From NCBI GenBank assembly GCA_029237695.1, contig CM055265.1, positions 220,089,679-220,153,678 on the forward strand: DNA of 64,000 nucleotides, in the 5' to 3' direction. The notes below the pieces were generated by a model. It was not told where the DNA came from, ran no database searches, and was given only the letters and a program-made list of their open reading frames with translations. The stretch is from Conchocele bisecta (Eukaryota; Mollusca; Bivalvia; Lucinida; Thyasiridae). Shown in pieces: positions 56,785-64,000 of this stretch. Both the position numbers and the translations under genes were made by a program. Within the stretch, counting starts at the first letter, position 1. Each line of letters begins with the position of its first letter.

Positions 56785-57399
56785 ATGGCTGGTCACGACA
56801 TTAACATGGACGAATTCGATCGCACTACGGGCTACCATGGCGATTACTTCGATGATGACGAAACGCCCTTCATAGAGACGCCAGCCGCGGGCGACGTTGA
56901 CGATTTGTGGGCGGCCCCACCCGAGACCCCGGCATGGATGAACGGTGCCGAGATTCCTGCGGGGATCGCAAAGGATGATCTGGCGCCTCCCGGGGAAACG
57001 AAGTCCCTGGTGAAACTGTGGGAGAGTGAGGTGTCCAAATACGGCGTCAATGCCACGTTGGATTTCCGCAGCACTAAAACAGGAGACATGTGTGTAAAGT
57101 GGGGTAAGAACTGGAAGTTGCTGAAGTTCAAGAACAACCCGGCCCTGTTAAAAAGGCGCCTCTTCCGTGAACAAATATGGAGTACTCATCGCTCGAGCCC
57201 TTGGAGTGATCGTGGACCGGTCGCAGCTGCCTCAAAAAATTGCAAAAGCCCTCAGTCTACCGACGAAACGATGGCGAAGACGGCCGACGAAGTAGAAACG
57301 GTCAAGCTCATCTTGTCAAAAACGACAGGATGGCTTGGCGAGAATGCTTGGACCCTGGCCTACTTTTCGCCGCCCGAGAGTTCCTTCGGAACAGGCTAA
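56785..57399 (+). pseudogene. Acidic unassigned protein of the virus-like island
   Basis: The frame is open from 56758. The likely start is the ATG at 56785 (MAGHDINMDEFDRTTGYHGD), divergent from the capsid-like gene. Residues 1-75 are strongly acidic and Pro-rich. Residues 75-120 (SLVKLWESEVSKYGVNATLD, CVKWGKNWKLLKFKNNPALL) look folded. Beyond about 57155 the residues no longer look like the same protein (RRLFREQIWSTHRSS), suggesting a frameshift there. Similar proteins exist as uncharacterised ORFs beside such capsid genes. The function is unknown. Confidence 0.45.
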
Positions 57400-57516
57400 A
57401 CCCAAAGCGCGAATAGCCCGATCGCCATGAGGTCGACGACGAGCCTTAAGTTTTCGCTGGGGTACTTTGCGCTGTTGCATCAAGTGCTATTGCACTTTGC
57501 ACGGGTGCTTGCGGTT

Positions 57517-58709
57517 TTATGAAATCGGTGTCGGTTCCAGTTGCCGTGCGCTTGATGGTACCGTGTTCACGTTCCGTTTATGGCCGATCATTTGTTGGGC
57601 GGTGGCAATTACGATCTGATTATTGTAACCGTCAACTCGGCGTTCTCGTAGTATCGTATAGCTCGGTGCTATATACAGACCTATTCCAAATGCATAGTCC
57701 ACTGGGGTGCCAGCATACTGCAAAACGTCTTGATACCACTGGATCGCCGTCGGGAGGTTCACCGGATATGAGATGACGTCCTCAATATTTGCCAAGAACT
57801 GTTTCTGGGTATCGAACGCCGTTCCTGACCCCAGTATAGCGCTGCGCGCTTGCGTCTGTGCACCGAGGATGGCCCAGACGTATGTGCGAATGGAGTCGTT
57901 GAGGCGAGGAACCCCGGCCTGCGTGAACCGCAGACCCTTGTCTAACATAAATGTACCCCACACGTCCTGGACCCCAGCAGCTTGCTGTATATAATCAACG
58001 GGATCTCGTTTCGGAGGTAGCCAATCGCAGGATGAGACGCCGCAGTGCCGGCCGCCGAACACTTCCGGCCCGAAGGTCATCGTTGCGGGGTCAATATTCC
58101 CGGCGTTCCGACTGACGATGTGGTCGCCTGAGTGATCGTGCCTAAAATCCGTCTGCGTCCAAGCCCCGTGGCCCCGAATGAGAATGCCCCCAAGGCCAGT
58201 GCTGCTCGGAAATACTTCCTGGCGCCAGTCCGTGTCTTTTGAGACCCCAAATTCGTTACAAAGTCTTTCAAACGCCCTACGGTCGTAGGCGTTGGAAATG
58301 TTCTGTTCTTTGAGAATCCGCCTAATAGTGTAGTAAACATGAAAGGTGTAAACAGCCCTCAATGGGTCCTCCGCGGCCATATGTTCACGAGAGGAACATC
58401 GCATCCGGCTGTTTCACACCAGACGGCGAAGTTGAGCTGATTCTGCCAAACCTGCATCGGCGTTGCTGTCCACCCGTTCAGGGCCTCCATGGTAGTAATC
58501 TTGGGTTGCCTATATTTTTCAAACACTCTGAGGAAGTTGGTTTGAAAGCCTGTTCCAGCTGTCCCAACGGTGGAGCTGCGAACTTGGATAGTGGGGTGCA
58601 CCAGCTGGGGAGCGCCCGCCTTAACGGTGTAGACCCCGCCGGACCGGTATTTTGCATCAGAATTAAAGCCAAACGCATTAGTGTCCATGATCTCATGCAT
58701 GTATTTCAT
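57517..58709 (-). pseudogene. Second structural-type protein of the virus-like island (frameshifted)
   Basis: N-terminal part from ATG 58709: YMHEIMDTNAFGFNSDAKYR, TVKAGAPQLVHPTIQVRSS, ALNGWTATPMQVWQNQLNFA. At about 58385 the reading shifts frame and continues DPLRAVYTFHVYYTIRRIL, DYIQQAAGVQDVWGTF, RLNDSIRTYVWAILGAQTQA, LANIEDVISYPVNLPTAIQW, DYAFGIGLYIAPSYTILRER and TAQQMIGHKRNV to 57517. Total length is about 400 residues, Gly/Tyr/Thr-rich with no enzyme motif, as expected for a capsid-associated protein. It may be a minor capsid or coat component. It could alternatively be a coat protein in its own right, with the 55530-56665 gene as partner. Confidence 0.45.
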
Positions 58710-58729
58710 TTAATCGTAAATATATTATC

Positions 58730-59189
58730 ATGTTTACTACGCTCACCAATGTTCAAAGGGAGGCTTGCACACTTCAGAAGCCGATCGACAACTCTTGCGG
58801 GGAATGCCGCGCCGGCCTCAGACCAATCACCTACACGGTCGGCTGGCGAAACGTGGGGGAGAACGAAGGGTTCGGCTACATGAAGAACGGCCCCAGTAGG
58901 CGTAAAGCTGACCCCCGGTCTTTGGAGTTTGTGAGCGCTCCAAGCGTTTGTCGCGTCGGAGCTTGATGATCGAGCCAGTCTCGCAATCTCGAAAGCCACC
59001 GGACTTGCGACCTTGACCTCCGAGCCCGCTTCGGTGGGCTTCGCCTTCACGAAAACGCTCAGGGTGCACTTGGATCAGCCGAACGCATCGTACAACACGT
59101 TAGAGGGAGCTCTCAGTACTCACCTTAAGGTCGTGCACGCCAGCGACCATTTCTACGGCGAGACCCTGACTTCCCAAACCCCGAGATGA
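58730..59189 (+). pseudogene. Beta-rich protein of the virus-like island (frameshift plus stop)
   Basis: Starts MFTTLTNVQREACTLQKPID, LRPITYTVGWRNVGENEGF. Near 58890 the frame shifts to TPGLWSL-stop-ALQ (TGA at about 58934) and continues ISKATGLATLTSEP, FTKTLRVHLDQPNASYNTLE, GALSTHLKVVHASDHFYGET to a stop at 59187-59189. It begins 21 bp from the divergent start of the 57517-58709 gene, so a shared promoter is likely. Strand-rich sequence of ~150 residues suggests a minor capsid, spike or penton-like role. This is inference only. The opposite-strand ORFs (59050-58706) are shadows. Confidence 0.45.
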
Positions 59190-59720
59190 AACGTTTGTGG
59201 TTGCTCTAACGATATATGCGCTCTCACTGAAAGGATAGAAAAGGGGATTACCCTCGTGGAATATGACCGAGGTATGAACCGACGAGAGACGACGGCGCTA
59301 TACATTTTCACTCAATACGAGGCCTAGTAGTCTATGGGAGTCAAATATGATACCATCGGGGTTGTAATTCTCACCGCGACAAGCGTGGTGAGAAGTATGA
59401 CCGAGGTGGTATCATTTTGACTCCCTTATACTACTCACACTTATTAATTGTATTGCAATCAAGACCCAGATCAGACTGCACGCATGTGTAGTCGGATCTG
59501 AGTCTACACTGTTAGAATTCTTTAATTTTGCACTAATCAGTAAGAAATAAACGCTAAAATAAACGAAAGGACCGGATATCTATAAAGAGATTTGCAAAGG
59601 GAAATAACTAGCTACGATCCGCATTATACTGAATTACTTTCATAGTTTGTGAAATATTTGAATTTTAAAGTTGGATTCGTATTTATCTACATGTACCCGG
59701 TGTATGGTAACGCTCTTCAT
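59190..59720. other. Non-coding, imperfect palindrome
   Basis: A palindrome at about 59325-59440 pairs TGGGAGTCAAATATGATACC with the inverse GGTATCATTTTGACTCCC around TTCTCACCGCGACAAGCG. GC content drops back to the background here, marking the right edge of the virus-like island. No inverted terminal repeat with the 53.7-kb side is apparent. Confidence 0.5.
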
Positions 59721-59749
59721 GTGATTGCTAACATATGGATTAATTTCAG

Positions 59750-59910
59750 AGGAAGAATCTACATTTCAGTTCAGACATATAATACACATCGATATGACTT
59801 TGCTGCTTCATTCTAGCGATGTGGATGTATCATGGGCGTTATCAGGGGAGCTTCGATGGGTTAGTACGAACCCAGTCTTTGGAGCCAACGGGATATTTGT
59901 TTTAAATCAG
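59750..59910 (+). CDS. Possible isolated exon
   Basis: GATTAATTTCAG precedes 59750 and CAG|GTCCGC follows 59910. Between them a frame reads EESTFQFRHIIHIDMTLLLH, then DVDVSWALSGELRWVSTNPV and FGANGIFVLNQ. Composition looks protein-like, but no family is recognised and no partner exon is found, so this remains weak. Confidence 0.2.
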
Positions 59911-59959
59911 GTCCGCAATAACCTTTTCAGCGTAATATAGGCATAAAAGGCATTACATT

Positions 59960-60636
59960 AATATTAAAATGCCCTACTCACAAAAGTATTGCAATATGCC
60001 AATTGTCAGAAATACGCTTCTTAAGTTGACCCAAAACTCTTTGCCCATGAGCTAGTTGTTGTCCAGACATACCCGAACGCATCATTTGGCTTGTGGAAGT
60101 CAAAAACTGTTCGGGGCTGTGAAGCAAACCCCTGGACCCCTTTCAGGTTTCGGTTGTTACTCAGCTGAAAGTGGAACCCCCTTTTCAAAATTTCTAGTGA
60201 TGCCCATCTGTATAGATTTACTTTCTATGTACATGCGGGGCTCGTGATGATCATGTTCCGTCTACGGTTACGCGCAGCACTCCCGTTATGGCGTGCAACG
60301 ATATATAGTCACTCTAGCTGTGTTATTATATAACATCAGCGGATGATCACACGTCAACTTTGTATTAAACCTTACACCGATATCTTCATTTTTTGTCGTC
60401 TGCTGTTTATTTTTAGTTTCCAATTTTATCATAAAAAACATGCTTTAACAGCACTTTAGAATAATTCACAACATGCTTTGACAGCACTTCAGAATCATTT
60501 CCAGCTGTCAAGCCATGTTTTTATTTATAAATAAGGCAAGATATAAAATCAACAGCAGACGACATTTGTTGTGTGTAGCGGTCTAAGGGTTAAAATTCCT
60601 GATGCAATGTATAATTGTGGCTGCGACAAGATAAAT
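59960..60636. repeat. MITE-derived repeat and non-coding sequence
   Basis: 59990-60180 is an inverted relative of the 25300-25480 and 44060-44160 segments (TTAAGTTGACCCAAAACTC, GCTGAAAGTGGAACCCC). 60390-60590 resembles 19980-20120 (GTCGTCTGCTGTTTAT, ACATGCTTTGACAGCA). Confidence 0.5.
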
Positions 60637-61039
60637 CAAGGTGTATGCTCACGTGGTACTAACAACAACAACAACACGCACCGATTCAAAGTACGTATTC
60701 TTTTATAGTGTCCTTATTATGTAACGGATTTCGATGTAATATGGCGCATCAAACGCGTCTTGTTAAGCTGAATGTTGTGGTCTCTTTATTTTCGCCCAAA
60801 CTTCTGTCGTTTTTGCGAAGAATCGATTTCCGTGTCTCCGACACGGAAATCGATTCTTTGCAAAAACGACATAAGTCTGTGCCAAACTCCCTAGACCACC
60901 AAATGCAGCTCATGAAGACGCGTTTGCTGCGTCATATTTCATCAAAATCCGTTGCATATTAAGGAAAATATCAAATAATACTTACTTTGGAGTGGACGAC
61001 GTTGTTGTTGTTGTTGTAACCACGTGATCATGCACCTTG
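60637..61039. mobile_element. CAAGGTGTATGATCACGTGG MITE, copy 4
   Basis: Same ends as the copy at 18550. The inner palindrome TTGCGAAGAATCGATTTCCG / inverse is perfect here (about 60815-60868). Confidence 0.8.
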
Positions 61040-62863
61040 TAAATGTGGCTTATGGGATTTGTGACCACTGTAGGTGATGATCTAATATCACGCTCCGTTA
61101 GCCGAGTAACGATCTATATTACTTGTTAGAAGCACAACGGTTTATTTAATTGATGGAGTGGTGAACAGTACAGATCCTGATCACACTGTGTAGATTCGCA
61201 TGCTGATCTGGATCTACACGGATCGTAAAATTAGTCACAGCCACAAATGAAGTTTGGCTCATATTACGAAACGTGACTCGGTACTTATAACTAACGTATC
61301 GATGAGTCGTGGCTTGAAATTGATACAATTTACGGAATATAAGTATCACCCTGCTATGGCGTGTTTTTAACCCATTTCATAAATGTGGTGCGACACATGT
61401 GTCATAACACCTACTGTCTGTTCCACGTTTTGCTGCCGACAAACTTTTAGCTATTAAACACATTAAATCTAAAAAATGTTTAAAAGTAAGTACTTTTTTA
61501 ACAAAAAAAGTCACTCTCCCCAAAAAATAAATATTTTGTTTAAGATATTTTTTTTATTTGTGGACCGACTTTCAAAATCTAACTTTTGTTTTTCCTTAGT
61601 TACATCATTTTCAAGCTATCTCGCCAGGTTTCGGAGTCAATTCCCAATCAAAGTACTGAAAGTACTGACTGGCGGGAGACAAGTAGCCACTTGTGAATTT
61701 GCATACTCAGAAATTCCTTGTTAGAAATATATTCGATGTTGATTATTGTATGTACAATCTGCAAATTTGGAGAACTTGATCAGTGACTGGTGTTTGTAAA
61801 ATACAGCCTGCTCTAAACACAAATAGGTTGATGAAGCAAAGGTGCTTTATGTCCGACTAATAAACCGTTTTACGAGGTATATTGCAGACGTATTATGTGA
61901 AATATTTTCAAAATTATGACTGGGCGTAGGCCTACATACGTGTATGCTGCATGAACGGCAAAATGTTTTCATGAATTTTGTTTCGCTCACCCAGAGGGTA
62001 ATTTTTCGAAAATCGCCCGTAAACCACAATATGAAAATGAAATGGCCTTCGACGGCGCATTGCGACTGCGTGGTACACGATACGGGGGCCGTCTCAATAA
62101 CAGCAATTTGTTCTCTTCAAAAGTAAAGTTGGGCATGCCAACTATTTTACACATAATGTTGAGCATTGCCGTTGCTATTTAATAACTTGCTTTCAGTTCA
62201 CTCGCTGACTTTAAATGTCACCTGACTGTTGTTAATTGCGAACGCAAATTGAGCCTATTGAGACGTCCCCCGATGAACAGAGAATCACGATCCCAATAGC
62301 GATACGGGGGGCGTTTCAATAACAGCAATTTGTTCTCTTCAAAAGTAAAGTTGGGCATGCCAACTATTTTACACATAATGTTGAGCATTGCCGTTGCTAT
62401 TAATAACCTGCTTTCAGTTCACTCGCTGACTTTAAATGTCACCTGACTGTTGTTAATTGCGAACGCAAATTGAGCTATTGAGACGTCCCCCGATGAACAG
62501 AGAGCGACTTCCGAAAGTAGACCCGTACAAACGGCCAGAATCACGATCCCAATAGCGTGGAGACAGTATGTCTCCCGCCAAAAACCATTTTGGAAGTTAA
62601 CTCCCCATGTTAAATTATTTTGGGGAGGGTGACTTTTTTGTTATTGACGAACAAGTACTTACTACTGACAGTAGAGCGAATTTGATTGGCACGCCGCATC
62701 ACCGCAATGTGCCAACGTTTTGTCAAATGAATACAATGGAAACGTTCCAAATGACGTTACTAATGGCGTGACAAAGCAATGGTGTTTTGACGTTGACGTA
62801 ATCGTGTTTAAACGTCATTAGCAGCATCAGTGACTCTGTAAAATTACTGTTTCAAATTGGTAA
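61040..62863. repeat. Repeat region with a ~215-bp tandem duplication
   Basis: The block TCTCAATAACAGCAATTTGT ... GAGACGTCCCCCGATGAACA at about 62092-62280 is repeated at about 62313-62500 with few changes. Outside it, AAAAAAAGTCACTCTCCCC (61503) and GGGGAGGGTGACTTTTTTG (62613), together with TGGCGGGAGACA (61671) and the inverse TGTCTCCCGCCA (62568), form nested inverted ends of a possible ~1.1-kb MITE. No gene. Confidence 0.55.
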
Positions 62864-63222
62864 TATTATGAAAGCGTTCTGGTGCCAATGCTAAAATATA
62901 TTTATATCCCAAGTAGGAGATACTAACTGCTAATTATGAGATACCATCTCCTAATTATGAGATAGTATCTCCTAATTAGGAGTTAGTATATCATAATGTA
63001 TCTCCTAATTATAAGATAATATCTCCTAATTAGGAGATACTAATTAGGAGAAACTAAGTCCTAATCATGAAATAATATCTCTTAATTAGAAGTTAGTATC
63101 CTAATTGGGAGATACTATGTCATAATTATGAGTTACTATCTCCTAATTAGGACTTAATATCTCCTAATTAGGAGACAAAACATATTTTAGCATTGGCACT
63201 AGGACGCTTCCATATAATATGA
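62864..63222. mobile_element. MITE packed with TCTCCTAATTAGGAGAT units
   Basis: A ~35-bp terminal inverted repeat (GCGTTCTGGTGCCAATGCTA AAATAT and inverse) encloses a dozen or so ATCTCCTAATTAGGAGATA-type palindromic units. Same plan as 22356-22717. Confidence 0.8.
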
Positions 63223-63618
63223 AGTACTACAAAGAAGAAACACCTGTTTATATGTATGGCATATTTATAATAGTTGTATTGCTAGTACTAAAACTATTTT
63301 CTAAGTGAAGAGTGTCAGGTAGTCTGCTCTCTAAAACATATTGTATATCTCCAAGTGTCTCTGCTCTTTGGAGGGTGAAGTCATGTGATAAACAGAATTT
63401 CAAAATGTAATTTCCATTCAGCAATTGTATACACCTGACCAGAGGCTCGGTGCATAAATTGTGCGCCACTCGTTTCATAAATATCATATCAAATGGAAAC
63501 TCGTTTGAAATCCTATACATCTAAAGTTCATGTTCTGTAAGTTCTGGATGCTGATTAACAATGAAATTAACAGATACATCGAAAGTGTAAGGCGAAGTCT
63601 AGTCTGAGGAAGATACCA
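63223..63618. other. Non-coding, no gene
   Basis: Only the CCAGAGGCTCGGTGCATAAA repeat shared with 40397-40475 is seen (63439-63518). Confidence 0.45.
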
Positions 63619-63922
63619 GTAGACGATATCACCAAAATTGCTAAGCATACTTATCTAGCTAAGTATACTTTGGGGAGTAATCATTTATTTTTTCCGAAAT
63701 GCATTATTGCACATAAAACTAGCGATGATTTATATTTGATGATTAAAAGTATGCAGCATTATTATACTGAATTTATTACATTATCACAGCCAAAATGGCT
63801 GTGATAATGTAATAAATTGAGTATAATAAAAATGAATAAATGTATCCTTAAATTGAAAATTTCTCCCTCAAAGTGTACTCCGCAAGATAAGTATACTTTG
63901 CAATTTTGGTGAAATCGGCTAC
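63619..63922. mobile_element. GTAGCCTATTTCACCAACAT MITE, copy 4
   Basis: Ends GTAGACGATATCACCAAAAT and TTTTGGTGAAATCGGCTAC, with the central palindrome ATTATCACAGCCAAAATGGC. Confidence 0.75.
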
Positions 63923-64000
63923 AGAAACCGTCAACAAGACATTAATCAAACCGTGGAAGAGCACAAGACAAGACCTGTGCCACGTGCAGTGGTAGCATTC

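Larger units (their letters stand above)
53705..59189. mobile_element. Degraded endogenous Polinton/adintovirus-like DNA virus island
   Basis: Seven closely packed intronless genes on both strands lie in GC-richer DNA: three plus-strand or minus-strand proteins of unassigned role, a candidate double-jelly-roll capsid protein, an FtsK/A32-type packaging ATPase fragment, and two small accessory proteins. Intervals are short (14-60 bp between several genes), with divergent starts at 58709/58730. All but one carry stops, frameshifts or deletions. Capsid plus packaging ATPase defines the morphogenesis module of Polinton-like viruses. Protein-primed polymerase, integrase and terminal inverted repeats were not found, so this is a partial copy. 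The family name is inference. Confidence 0.65.

Noticed and set aside
58706..59069. Minus-strand ORFs over the 58730-59189 gene
   Set aside because: The plus-strand reading shows coherent beta-rich protein sequence across one frameshift and one stop. The minus frames are GC-driven shadows.

Overview
The window is animal nuclear DNA, most likely from a bivalve mollusc (inference). It is AT-rich, gene-poor and repeat-dense. Coding sequence comes as short exons with GT/AG borders and matched phases (sushi, EGF, SEA modules). The repeat types (DIRS/Ngaro-like element with a hydrolase ORF, Helitron-like element with ~163-bp tandem repeats, many palindromic MITEs) are of the kind common in bivalves. 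No bacterial-style operon is present. Most long ORFs are chance frames inside inverted repeats.

Layout. 1-2880: MITEs and homopolymer tracts. 2885-8820: a decayed DIRS/Ngaro-like retrotransposon (RT/RNase H, tyrosine recombinase, SGNH-hydrolase-like ORF, flanking direct repeat), split by a 1.17-kb foldback element with a target duplication. 9086-11353: MITEs and foldbacks, including one with long G and C runs. 11480-16417: a ~4.9-kb DNA element with long inverted ends built of spaced sub-repeats, around a frame-broken ORF that has an acidic PIN-like block and a C-terminal CXC cysteine cluster. 16737-20235: MITEs. 20640-22295: Helitron-like element with nine ~163-bp repeats and a hairpin-CTAG 3' end. 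22356-31500: MITEs and a few unassigned ORFs.

31538-41717, minus strand: the best host gene. It has a signal-peptide exon, three near-identical sushi exons in a ~1.27-kb tandem duplication, an EGF exon, a three-exon SEA domain and a further Cys-rich exon. All splice phases are mutually compatible, which suggests a secreted or membrane mosaic protein. Inside it (39380-40131, long intron) lies a retroelement segment in which LTR-like units carrying a tRNA-like sequence alternate with primer-binding-site-like sequences.

42121-49440: minisatellites and MITEs. 49445-51950, plus strand: two exons of a gene resembling the Crypton-derived ZMYM/QRICH1 (DUF3504) family, cut by a MITE. 53705-59189: a visibly GC-richer island of at least seven densely packed, intronless, broken genes on both strands. 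It includes a candidate capsid protein and a packaging-ATPase fragment, and is read as a degraded endogenous Polinton/adintovirus-like DNA virus. 59190-64000: MITEs again.
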